From positions 1-6,535 of the forward strand of contig CAMWVF010000064.1 of assembly GCA_947177545.1 (NCBI GenBank): a stretch of DNA of 6,535 bases, in the 5' to 3' direction. This DNA is from an uncultured Clostridia bacterium. GTDB lineage: Bacteria; Bacillota; Clostridia; Oscillospirales; Ruminococcaceae. Below, piece after piece: positions 1 through 5,340 of this stretch; positions within the stretch are counted from its first letter, which is position 1; each line of letters starts with the position of its first letter. The translations under genes and the position numbers were made by a program. The notes beneath the pieces were generated by a model, which saw only the letters and a program-made list of their open reading frames with translations, was not told the origin of the DNA and searched no databases.

Positions 1-144
1 AAAGAAGCTATAGGGCAGGACGCTGCCGTTATTGCAACAGGCGGACTTGCACCCGTTATTTTGCCGTATTGCAGGGAAAAATTTATTTTGGACGAAACCT
101 TGCTTATCGACGGCTTGTACACTCTTTACAAAAAGAACGTCTAA
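1..144 (+). CDS. coaX: Type III pantothenate kinase, C-terminal part (partial)
   Basis: The frame is open from base 1 to TAA at 142-144 and gives the last 47 residues of a protein whose start lies outside the window. The visible part carries ATGGLAPVI, then a D-x-x-L-x-x-D-G-L segment and a Y-K-K-N ending. These match the C-terminus of type III pantothenate kinases (CoaX, ASKHA fold), in which the TGG loop belongs to the nucleotide and pantothenate site and the closing L-x-x-DGL-x-x-x-Y helix is conserved. CoaX phosphorylates pantothenate in the cytoplasm, the first step of CoA synthesis; unlike CoaA it is not inhibited by CoA (family knowledge). The membrane protein starting 95 bases downstream on the same strand is an ECF S component, which fits vitamin uptake coupled to its kinase. 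The identity rests on a short C-terminal piece but the motif match is good. Confidence 0.85.
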   Translation, partial: KEAIGQDAAVIATGGLAPVILPYCREKFILDETLLIDGLYTLYKKNV

Positions 145-176
145 AAAAAGCTAAAGCTTAAAAAGCTAAAGCTTTT
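145..176 (+). repeat. Tandem 15-base repeat with a weak hairpin after coaX
   Basis: The unit AAAAAGCTAAAGCTT occurs twice without a gap, at 145-159 and 160-174, directly after the coaX stop. The second copy can fold as AAAAGC / TAAA loop / GCTTTT (161-176), followed by only four T. That is a weak intrinsic terminator at best, so read-through into the downstream transporter gene is likely. No good promoter was found between 177 and 225. Confidence 0.55.
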
Positions 177-239
177 GCCGAATATTCCGAAAATTACGCG
201 GGACCCTATTGAAAGGGCTTGCAGTAGGAGGAATTTTTT

Positions 240-830
240 ATGTCAAACACAAGAGAAAAAACACTTATGCTAACAAGAATGGGTATCTTTACCGCAATTG
301 TTATCGTGCTTCAGCTTTTAGCGGCAACGCTTGCGAGAGCGGGAATTTTTACGGTTTCATTGGTACTGGTGCCTATCGTTATCGGTTCGGCGCTTTACGG
401 TTGGAAGGCGGGAACATGGCTCGGCTTTGTTTTCGGAGTGATAGTCCTGCTTACCGATGCGGGAACTTTCCTCGCGATCAATGTTTTCGGAACTGTCTTG
501 GTTTGCCTGCTCAAGGGTATGCTTGCGGGAGCGGCTGCGGCAGGAGTATACAAGCTTCTTGAAAACAAAAACCGCTGGGCGGCTATACTTGCTGCCGCTG
601 TGGTTTGCCCGATAGTAAACACGGGAGTTTTTCTTTTGGGCTGTGCGTTGTTTTTCTATGACACCCTTGCCGAATGGGCTGCGGGAATGGGCTTTGACAA
701 CGTTGGAACATACATGATAGTGGGACTTGTAGGATTTAATTTCCTGTTTGAATTAGGCGCAAATTTAGTTTTAAGTCCTATAGTTATGCGTCTGCTTAAC
801 ATTGTTAAAAAGCCTGCTGTTCAGGCGTAA
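240..830 (+). CDS. ECF transporter S component, probably for pantothenate
   Basis: This 196-aa, very hydrophobic protein has about six membrane segments, near residues 12-33, 36-54, 58-80, 82-104, 112-140 and 155-183. That size and topology are typical of the substrate-binding S component of energy-coupling factor importers. A small-residue pattern (G15, A19) lies in helix 1, where S components contact EcfT. The K92-G93-M-L-A-G97 stretch at helix 4 resembles the KGxLAG motif common in vitamin S components. ATG at 240 has AGGAGG at 226-231 with an 8-base spacer, so the start is secure. The S component would use a shared EcfA/A'/T module encoded elsewhere; none is in the window. The substrate is not readable from sequence. 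Pantothenate (PanT-like) is inferred only from the adjacent coaX. Another vitamin or precursor is possible. Confidence 0.85.
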   Translation: MSNTREKTLMLTRMGIFTAIVIVLQLLAATLARAGIFTVSLVLVPIVIGSALYGWKAGTWLGFVFGVIVLLTDAGTFLAINVFGTVLVCLLKGMLAGAAAAGVYKLLENKNRWAAILAAAVVCPIVNTGVFLLGCALFFYDTLAEWAAGMGFDNVGTYMIVGLVGFNFLFELGANLVLSPIVMRLLNIVKKPAVQA

Positions 831-858
831 GTTCTATAAAAATAAAACATCTGACACC

Positions 859-893
859 TTACCCCTATTGGCATATCCTGTCAATAGGGGTAA
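859..893. repeat. Long perfect inverted repeat (hairpin) after the S-component gene
   Basis: TTACCCCTATTG (859-870) is the exact reverse complement of CAATAGGGGTAA (882-893), a 12-bp perfect stem. The 11-base interior can add G-U, C-G and A-T pairs, leaving a five-base loop TATCC. No U-tract follows directly on either strand, so it is not a textbook terminator by itself. It may stabilise the 3' end of the upstream mRNA or act together with the hairpin that follows. Confidence 0.7.
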
Positions 894-918
894 AATGCTT
901 CCGTGGGCAGGCATTTTT
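892..918 (+). terminator. Probable intrinsic terminator of the coaX/S-component transcript
   Basis: AAAATGC (892-898) pairs with GCATTTT (911-917). The loop region TTCCGTGGGCAG can form two extra C-G pairs, and the 3' arm runs into TTTTTA. It is modest in GC but placed between the S-component stop and the next promoter at 934, where a terminator is expected. Its 5' arm overlaps the previous hairpin by two bases. Confidence 0.5.
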
Positions 919-933
919 ATGTGCGTTCAAATA

Positions 934-963
934 TTGACAGTCCTTTGGGATATGTGATATAAT
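934..963 (+). promoter_or_regulatory. Strong sigma-A promoter with extended -10 for the TPR lipoprotein
   Basis: A perfect TTGACA at 934-939 and a perfect TATAAT at 958-963 are separated by 18 bases. TG at 955-956 plus one base gives an extended -10 (TGATATAAT). Transcription should begin near 970, leaving a 5' leader of about 50 bases before the ATG at 1022. This is the best promoter in the window and shows that the TPR gene is transcribed independently of coaX. Confidence 0.85.
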
Positions 964-1021
964 ATACGCATAAGCTTTAACGACTCCGATTTGTCCCTGA
1001 GAACGAAAGGAATGGATTGTT

Positions 1022-1651
1022 ATGAATATTAAAAAGCTTGCAGCCTTGTCTGCGGCGGTGATAATGACCTTGACGCTTACTGCCTGCAACGCAGACGGCG
1101 CGGCAAGAAAATACAAAAAGCTTTATTCCGAGGAAAATTACAGCGAGGCTTTGGACGGCTTTTTGCAGATAGATGCCGAAAAGCTGAAAAATTTTGCCGA
1201 GGAAGAGTACTATTACCTTATCGGCAACTGTTATATGCATATGGAGGATTACGAAAAGGCTTTGGCTTATCAGGAAAAATGCACTGAGCTTGCTCCCGAG
1301 TATTTCAAGGCTTGGGTGAATATGGGTGTTGCCTATAAGCGGTTGGGAAACAGCGAAAAGGCGTATGAGTGCTACGATACCGCTTTGCAGTACGACACAC
1401 AGGATTATGCTCCCTTTTATATAAGTCTGGGGGCTTCCTACATTGAGAGGGGCAAGCCCGTTTCGGCTGTTGAGTATCTGGAAAAGGCACAGCGCCTCGA
1501 CCCCGAAAACGCGGATATTTATGCGTTCCTTGCCATTGCTTACGCCATGGAGATAGAGCCGGAAAAGTCCGACGAGGCGTACAAAACGGCGGAGGCTATG
1601 GGGTACCCGCAAATGGATAAGATAAGGGAGCAGCTTAACAAAATAAGATAA
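1022..1651 (+). CDS. TPR-repeat lipoprotein
   Basis: The 209-aa product begins with a type II signal peptide: MNIKK, a hydrophobic stretch, then the lipobox L19-T-A-C22. It should therefore be diacylglyceryl-modified at C22 and anchored to the outside of the cell membrane. The rest is alpha-helical tetratricopeptide repeats, with a degenerate unit near 29-60 and better ones near 63-96, 97-130, 131-164 and 165-198. These show the usual G-x-x-Y, G-(x)n-A and LxP/LDP positions, for example G102, Y105, A114, and then L159-D-P161. TPR domains bind partner proteins; the partner here is unknown. The start ATG at 1022 has GAAAGGA at 1005-1011. The gene stands alone between a strong promoter and tandem terminators, so it is a single-gene unit. 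The fold and location are well supported; the cellular role is not. Confidence 0.9.
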   Translation: MNIKKLAALSAAVIMTLTLTACNADGAARKYKKLYSEENYSEALDGFLQIDAEKLKNFAEEEYYYLIGNCYMHMEDYEKALAYQEKCTELAPEYFKAWVNMGVAYKRLGNSEKAYECYDTALQYDTQDYAPFYISLGASYIERGKPVSAVEYLEKAQRLDPENADIYAFLAIAYAMEIEPEKSDEAYKTAEAMGYPQMDKIREQLNKIR

Positions 1652-1673
1652 GCACAATAAAATCTTCGACATG

Positions 1674-1701
1674 AAAAAACCAGCCTTTCGGCCGGTTTTT
1701 T
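1674..1701. terminator. Bidirectional intrinsic terminator between convergent genes
   Basis: A run of six A followed by CCAGCC pairs with GGCCGG followed by six T around a TTTC loop, with one A-C mismatch. Each strand ends in a six-base U-tract after a GC-rich stem top. It lies between the plus-strand TPR gene (stop 1649-1651) and the minus-strand Cys-rich gene (stop 1742-1744), so it can end both transcripts. Confidence 0.85.
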
Positions 1702-1711
1702 CGACAAACTT

Positions 1712-1743
1712 ACATCGCCCATAAGGGCGGTGTTTTATTTTTT
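1712..1743 (+). terminator. Second plus-strand intrinsic terminator
   Basis: ACATCGCCC (1712-1720) and GGGCGGTGT (1725-1733) form a nine-pair stem, with one T-G wobble, around an ATAA loop. The plus-strand continuation is TTTATTTTTT. This is a strong terminator back to back with the one at 1674-1701. It overlaps the stop codon of the minus-strand gene by two bases and protects that gene from antisense read-through. Confidence 0.8.
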
Positions 1744-2314
1744 ACTGAAAATCCTGTAAATTGTCCTCGGCAATTATAATTACGTCATGAGGGTCAATAC
1801 CCTCGTCTCCGCATGGGCAATGATGATGAGGAGGACGGGGAGGTCTCGGTTCCTGATGACAAGGAGGCATTGGAGGTCTTGGAGCCGGAGGACAACAGCA
1901 GCAATGATGAGGAGGTCTGTGCATACAGTCCTGCTCAAGCCTCATGAAAATAAACGACACGCCGTTTGCAGAATCGCAGCAGCAGCGTACACGTCTTGTC
2001 TGGGAGCGTGGTGAAGCGCAGATACCGCCTGTTACCGTTACTGCATATTCTCCCTCGGAGGGCAGAGTGAAGATAATTGAGTTCCCCCCCGCGACCTTGC
2101 CTGAGGCAACAAGCTCGCCGCTTCTGTTCCTTACGGCTACGTCAAAATAATTTTGGGGAAAAGTGCAGGGCGTGTAATCGTCGTCCACCGTTACCGCAAG
2201 CCTGCACTGACATGTCGCTGCTCCCGCGTTGCTGCCGCAGGAGCAGTCCGCTGTATTTGAATTGCTTACGCTGTTTATCGTGTAATTGTTATTTGAACAG
2301 CTTGCACATGACAT
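1742..2314 (-). CDS. Cys/His/Pro-rich protein, unknown function
   Basis: I do not recognise this protein. From the ATG at 2312-2314 it has 190 residues, of which 19 are Cys. Residues 1-50 are rich in Ser/Asn and hold C3, C6, C24, C26, C35, C37 and C50. Residues 52-125 alternate hydrophobic and polar residues with G-E-L and G-E-Y turns, suggesting a small beta-sandwich, and end in a C111-C112-C113 triplet. Residues 130-168 are a low-complexity tail with H136-H137 and C138-C141, fifteen Pro between 134 and 167, H163-H165 and C166-P-C168. The C-terminus is acidic. There is no signal peptide or membrane segment. The start was chosen because GAAAGGA ends 9 bases upstream; a longer in-frame TTG start at 2359 has no such support. 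The composition would suit metal binding or a disulfide-crosslinked structural protein such as a spore-coat component; both ideas are inference. It has its own promoter and is the last gene of the minus-strand series. Confidence 0.75.
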   Translation of the reverse strand: MSCASCSNNNYTINSVSNSNTADCSCGSNAGAATCQCRLAVTVDDDYTPCTFPQNYFDVAVRNRSGELVASGKVAGGNSIIFTLPSEGEYAVTVTGGICASPRSQTRRVRCCCDSANGVSFIFMRLEQDCMHRPPHHCCCCPPAPRPPMPPCHQEPRPPRPPHHHCPCGDEGIDPHDVIIIAEDNLQDFQ

Positions 2315-2323
2315 ATGATTCAG

Positions 2324-2341
2324 TCCTTTCGCAAAGCGAAA
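2324..2341 (-). promoter_or_regulatory. Shine-Dalgarno of the Cys-rich gene placed beside a small hairpin
   Basis: On the minus strand TTTCGC (2336-2341) and GCGAAA (2327-2332) form a perfect six-base-pair stem with a TTT loop. The 3' arm runs straight into the GGA of the ribosome binding site GAAAGGA (2324-2330). Folding would cover half of that site. The stem is short, so any control of translation is speculative. Confidence 0.4.
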
Positions 2342-2377
2342 ATTTGCACGGCAGCTCAAGCTTCAGCCGTACACCTC

Positions 2378-2407
2378 ATTATATGCGCAGCATATTCAAA
2401 ATGTTAA
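2378..2407 (-). promoter_or_regulatory. Sigma-A promoter for the Cys-rich gene
   Basis: Read on the minus strand, TTAACA (2402-2407) and a perfect TATAAT (2378-2383) are 18 bases apart, the same spacing as the promoter at 934. The -35 box overlaps the stop codon of the upstream HD gene (2404-2406). Transcription would start near 2371, giving a leader of about 57 bases. A vegetative promoter does not rule out additional regulation. Confidence 0.65.
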
Positions 2408-3039
2408 TCGGGCAAAATTCCCCTGTCCCGAGCGTCGTCAAGAAGTCCGAATATATAATCGGAAATTTCCTTTGAACCGTCCTTCAGTAAGGCGTTCCTG
2501 CCTGCCACCTGCTCGTAACGGATACCGTGTTCCTGCCATGAAATACCGTTCCTGCTCAAATTAAGGAGCAGAGGCTGTATCCTATCCATAACGGCGGCAA
2601 ATTTGCTTTCTGGAGTTTTTCTCTCCTCAAATTCACGCCATAGGGCAAAAAACTCCTCCTCAAAGTCCTTTGGCAAAAGCCCGAAAAGACGCTTTGCAGC
2701 AGCATTTTCACGTTCTGATTTTGTGGCGTTCCCTGCGCTGTCGTAGCAGTAGGTGTCCCCCGCGTCTATCTCAAAAATGTCATGCACCAAAACCATTTTC
2801 ATTGTTTTGAGCACGTCCAGCGGTTCGTTGGAGTATTCCGCAAAAACCGCGGTGATAAGCTCAAGTGTGGAGCAGTGTTCGGCGTCATTCTCACGCCGTG
2901 GATATGGCTTTGTAACATTGCTGTCCTCAGGCATAGGCGGCAGGTCGTCCACCTGCGTGTATGTCTGCCGATAAATATTTTTCAGCTTGTCCGCCTCCAT
3001 TAAAAAGGCAAGCTGCCGCTCAAATCTTTCCTTGTCCAT
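2404..3039 (-). CDS. HD-domain phosphohydrolase, YfbR/HDDC2-like
   Basis: This 211-aa cytoplasmic protein carries the HD metal-site signature in order: H55 in REN-D-A-E-H, H86-D87 in L-V-H-D-I-F-E-I-D-A-G-D-T, and D152 in M-D-R-I-Q-P. The E-(x)-D-A-G-D spacing after the HD pair and the overall length match the YfbR/HDDC2 group, whose characterised members hydrolyse 5'-deoxynucleoside monophosphates. Activity on dNMPs here is inferred from the family. The gene starts one base after the stop of the upstream Cys-cluster gene, and its ribosome binding site GGAGG (3046-3050) lies inside that gene's last codons, so the two are translationally coupled. GC is near 48% in a segment I counted by hand, in line with the surrounding genes. 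All metal ligands are present and the protein is probably active. Confidence 0.88.
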   Translation of the reverse strand: MDKERFERQLAFLMEADKLKNIYRQTYTQVDDLPPMPEDSNVTKPYPRRENDAEHCSTLELITAVFAEYSNEPLDVLKTMKMVLVHDIFEIDAGDTYCYDSAGNATKSERENAAAKRLFGLLPKDFEEEFFALWREFEERKTPESKFAAVMDRIQPLLLNLSRNGISWQEHGIRYEQVAGRNALLKDGSKEISDYIFGLLDDARDRGILPD

Positions 3040-3040
3040 A

Positions 3041-3517
3041 TTATTCCTCCACCATTAAAATAGGGTACCCCTTTTCATATGGCTTGACAATGTCGTGGTG
3101 TTCGTCTGCAAAGGCGAAAATTTTTGTGCCGAGACCGTTTTCAAGCTCCCCGCAAAGCTGAGAAAGGGGCTTGCCATACATTGAAGGGCAGAGGGCCGCT
3201 ATTGAAATGACACGCTTGCCTCGGAAGTCCATGATACGGTAGGGCCATATCATGCAGTCGAAAGGCTTGTCCTCGCCGAGGGTGCAGCCCTTGGTCGGGT
3301 CGAGAGCAGGGCAGGTGAACAATCCGTCCCGCTCCTCGCCCATGGCAAAGACCCAGCCGTCTCCCCGCCTTTCAAATTTTTGGTTGGGGAAACGTTCCTC
3401 AATGCTTTTTTTCCGTTCTCCGTCGATAACGGGTATTTCCCAGATGTCGTCCCTGTCGAACACACAGCATATTTTGCACGACGCGCAGTCGCTGCTTTTC
3501 AGAATGTTTTTAAGCAT
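3041..3517 (-). CDS. YkgJ/UPF0153-like Cys-cluster protein
   Basis: From the ATG at 3515-3517 the product has 158 residues. The N-terminus holds C11-x-x-C14-x-x-C17-C18, and further cysteines follow at C69, C78, C88 and C110 within T-C-P, K-G-C, F-D-C-M-I-W-P-Y-R and L-C-P contexts. This is the pattern of the YkgJ/UPF0153 family of putative zinc- or iron-chelating proteins, whose function is largely unknown; members are thought to bind Zn or an Fe-S cluster. The ATG is preferred because AAGGTG lies five bases upstream; an in-frame TTG at 3562 would add 15 residues (MQNSC...) but has no clear ribosome binding site and falls in a dyad-rich region. The gene overlaps the regulatory signals of the HD gene downstream, so the two are probably made together. 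Confidence 0.85.
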   Translation of the reverse strand: MLKNILKSSDCASCKICCVFDRDDIWEIPVIDGERKKSIEERFPNQKFERRGDGWVFAMGEERDGLFTCPALDPTKGCTLGEDKPFDCMIWPYRIMDFRGKRVISIAALCPSMYGKPLSQLCGELENGLGTKIFAFADEHHDIVKPYEKGYPILMVEE

Positions 3518-3544
3518 AATATCACCTTGTCCTTTAGCTATTTT

Positions 3545-3576
3545 ATTGCAACTATTTTGCAATTACTCTACGTAAT
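3545..3576. promoter_or_regulatory. Two adjacent dyads upstream of the Cys-cluster gene (operator candidates)
   Basis: ATTGCAA (3545-3551) and TTGCAAT (3557-3563) form a perfect 7-bp inverted repeat with a 5-base spacer. A second, shorter dyad, ATTAC / GTAAT (3562-3566 and 3572-3576), follows, also with a 5-base spacer. They sit between the end of the SUKH-3 remnant (3580) and the ATG at 3517. No U-tract follows, so they are not terminators. A protein-binding site is possible. No convincing promoter was found next to them. Confidence 0.35.
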
Positions 3577-3579
3577 AAT

Positions 3580-3756
3580 TTACAGATATTCACGACCTTT
3601 ATGAGCAGGTGAATAATTTATCCTTCTTGGTTTTCCCTCTGCGATTTCATCCCACTTTAAAATAAAATGGCTTGTATCTCCATAGTTGTCATTCCATAAT
3701 TCATCATTATTACATGCTTTTAACCCTCGATTATTGTACAACCTCCCATCCTCAGA
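3580..3756 (-). pseudogene. Out-of-frame C-terminal part of the SUKH-3 gene
   Basis: Immediately past the TA run, a different minus-strand frame reads 58 residues to TAA at 3580-3582. It begins S-E-D-G-R-L-Y-N-N-R and ends Y-S-P-A-H-K-G-R-E-Y-L. The opening S-E-D-G-x-L-Y is what SUKH-3 proteins show at this point, after a beta strand ending V-Y-I. The piece has no start or ribosome binding site of its own, shares the low GC of the upstream half, and joins it exactly if one TA unit is removed. It is therefore the detached tail of the gene at 3720-4088, not a separate gene. Confidence 0.8.
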
Positions 3757-4088
3757 TATATATATACCTGATCAGAAAAAATTACAACAGGGATAGTCTT
3801 TTGTCCAACTTCTTCATCAAGATCATATTTTTCAATTTCTCTGTTTGGGATATGAGCAAACAAATCCTTTATACAAGTTGTATTATGGGATTTTCCTATA
3901 CTATTTTTGTACCCAATAAATCTATCACAAATGTCTAATTCACCATATTCCTCCATAAATTTCTTTGCTGCATCAAATACCTCATACCCCAAGTTTTCAA
4001 GGAATTTGACCTGTTCGGTAATATCAATTTTTCTGCCATCATACCAGCCTGCTTTTTTAAGCTGCTGTTTTGCAATTTCATTCAGCAT
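3720..4088 (-). CDS. SUKH-3-type immunity protein, frameshifted near the C-terminus
   Basis: The N-terminal half reads L-K-K-A-G-W-Y-D-G-R-K-I-D-I, then a helix with F-L-E-x-L-G-Y-E-V-F and K-K-F-M-E-E-Y-G-E-L-D-I. This is the hallmark opening of SUKH-3 (SMI1/KNR4 superfamily), a group of immunity proteins for polymorphic or contact-dependent toxins, also found as lone genes. The in-frame product is 122 aa; the last 12 residues (from Y111) do not look like the family because the reading frame slips in a TA run at 3756-3766. One TA unit fewer would give a 168-aa protein continuing V-Y-I-S-E-D-G. ATG at 4086-4088 has AAGAGG eight bases upstream, placed right after the stop of the flavoprotein gene. 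GC is about one third (120 of 360 bases counted), far below the neighbouring genes, which suggests horizontal acquisition. No partner toxin is visible. Confidence 0.8.
   Translation of the reverse strand: MLNEIAKQQLKKAGWYDGRKIDITEQVKFLENLGYEVFDAAKKFMEEYGELDICDRFIGYKNSIGKSHNTTCIKDLFAHIPNREIEKYDLDEEVGQKTIPVVIFSDQVYIYLRMGGCTIIEG
3756..3766. repeat. TA dinucleotide run at the SUKH-3 frameshift
   Basis: Eleven bases of alternating A and T (5.5 units) lie exactly where the coding frame of the SUKH-3 gene switches. Loss of one unit restores the 168-aa frame. Gain of one unit would give TGA at once, after a 112-aa product. Such runs are prone to slipped-strand mispairing. Confidence 0.85.
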
Positions 4089-4100
4089 TTTAATTACCTC

Positions 4101-5339
4101 TTACATATTTTCAGCCGCCGCCACCGCTGTGGAAAAAGCTATCTGCAAATTAAATCCCCCTGTGTAAGCGTCAATATCAAGGACTTCCCCGGCAAAGTAA
4201 AGCCCCTGCACAAGCTTGGACTCCATTGTTTTCGGGTTCACCTCGGAGAGCTTCACGCCGCCGCTTGTGATTATTGCTTCGCTTAACGGACGGAAATCCC
4301 GCACCGTTACGGGAAAGCTTTTCAGCAGCTTTAAAAGTCCGGTTCGCTCCGTTTTTGTGACGGAGTTCACCTGCTTTTCGGGAGCGATACCCGATAGTTC
4401 CACCATAACCGGTATCATTTTTGAGGGCAGAAGTTTTGACAAGGAGTTCGCAAAGATTCTGTTGGGGTTCTCGGAAAAATCCCGCTGTATTCTCTTGGCA
4501 AGTGCGTTTTCGTCAAGGGCGGGCTTCATGTCTATTAGGATTTTGTAACGTCCCCGCTCCATGTCTCGAATATGGCTGGAGGCGCTTAAAATAAGCGGTC
4601 CCGACACGCCGAAATGGGTAAAAAGCATTTCCCCCTGCTCCTTAAAAATTACCTTGTCTTTTTTAGTATCTTTCACGGAAACCGCCACATTTTTCAGAGA
4701 CAGCCCCGTCATTTCGGAGCAGTAGTCCTCCTCGCTGACAAGGGGGACAAGTGAGGGCTTTAACGCCGTGACCGTGTGTCCCAGAGCCTTTGCAAATTTG
4801 TAGCCGTCGCCGTCCGAGCCTGTGACGGGGTAGGATTTTCCTCCCGTTGCGATAAGTACGGACAGGGCGTTGTAAATCGTATCGCCGCAGCGCACGCCGA
4901 CGATAACGCCGTCCTCTGCAAGGACTTCCGATACCCGTTTGTGTATCACGGCAACGCCGCTTTTTTTGCAGGCGTTTTCAAGCGCGGAAACAATATCCCC
5001 CGCTTTGTCACTGACAGGGAAAACTCTGTTGCCCCTTTCGGTTTTCAGCGGTACGCCGAGACTCTCGAAAAAGTCCATGCAGTCGTAACAATTGAAGCTG
5101 CTGTACGCCGAATAAAGGAATTTTCCGCCAACGGGAATATTCTCAAAAAATTCTTCGTCGGAGCATTGGTTTGTTACATTGCACCTGCCCTTGCCTGTAA
5201 TGGCAAGCTTTCTTCCAAGACGGTCGTTCCGTTCAAAAAGCAGGACGCTTTTGCCGTTTTTAGCAGCGGTACACGCCGCCATAAGTCCTGCTGCGCCGCC
5301 GCCTATAACGATGCAGTCAAATCTGTTTTTGGGTGACAT
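4101..5339 (-). CDS. HI0933/BaiN-like NAD(P)/FAD-dependent oxidoreductase
   Basis: The 412-aa protein has a complete HI0933-family layout. An N-terminal Rossmann FAD-binding motif G13-G-G-A-A-G18 is followed by E36 at the end of the second strand, which should bind the FAD ribose. Next comes the family signature G-R-K-L-A-I-T-G-K-G-R-C-N-V-T-N. A middle A-T-G-G-K-S-Y-P-x-T-G-S-D-G-D-G segment, then F-T-H-F-G-V-S-G-P, and a C-terminal L-Y-F-A-G-E-V-L-D-I-D-A-Y-T-G-G-F-N-L-Q close the FAD site. Family members include BaiN, implicated in bile-acid dehydroxylation, but most have no known substrate, so I give no reaction beyond flavin-dependent redox chemistry. ATG at 5337-5339 has AAAGGA eight bases upstream. 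Length is normal and nothing is missing. The SUKH-3 gene follows after 12 bases. Confidence 0.93.
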   Translation of the reverse strand: MSPKNRFDCIVIGGGAAGLMAACTAAKNGKSVLLFERNDRLGRKLAITGKGRCNVTNQCSDEEFFENIPVGGKFLYSAYSSFNCYDCMDFFESLGVPLKTERGNRVFPVSDKAGDIVSALENACKKSGVAVIHKRVSEVLAEDGVIVGVRCGDTIYNALSVLIATGGKSYPVTGSDGDGYKFAKALGHTVTALKPSLVPLVSEEDYCSEMTGLSLKNVAVSVKDTKKDKVIFKEQGEMLFTHFGVSGPLILSASSHIRDMERGRYKILIDMKPALDENALAKRIQRDFSENPNRIFANSLSKLLPSKMIPVMVELSGIAPEKQVNSVTKTERTGLLKLLKSFPVTVRDFRPLSEAIITSGGVKLSEVNPKTMESKLVQGLYFAGEVLDIDAYTGGFNLQIAFSTAVAAAENM

Positions 5340-5340
5340 T

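Noticed and set aside
145..239. Riboswitch between coaX and the S-component gene
   Set aside because: ECF S genes are often riboswitch controlled, but this gap is only 95 bases, shows just a weak hairpin and a 4-bp stem (204-217), and matches no aptamer I know.
209..562. 117-codon plus-strand frame overlapping the S-component gene
   Set aside because: It is a shadow frame: the overlapping frame 240-830 has the ribosome binding site, the membrane-protein pattern and the family motifs.
977..1672. 231-codon minus-strand frame opposite the TPR lipoprotein
   Set aside because: The plus-strand gene has a perfect promoter, a lipobox and TPR motifs; the minus frame has none of these.
1742..2359. 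Longer Cys-rich protein starting at TTG 2357-2359
   Set aside because: The TTG lacks a ribosome binding site, while the ATG at 2312-2314 has GAAAGGA at good spacing; the extra 15 codons include that ribosome binding site sequence.
2077..2475. 132-codon plus-strand frame opposite the Cys-rich and HD genes
   Set aside because: It has no ribosome binding site or family pattern, and it runs antisense across two supported genes and their promoter.
3720..4088. Programmed ribosomal frameshift to make full-length SUKH-3
   Set aside because: The restoring frame needs a -1 shift, but a TA run allows re-pairing only after a -2 shift, which leads to a TGA stop. No slippery heptamer or downstream pseudoknot is evident.
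4776..5336. 186-codon plus-strand frame opposite the flavoprotein gene
   Set aside because: The minus strand encodes the conserved FAD-binding motifs here; the plus frame is the usual antisense open frame of a GC-rich gene.
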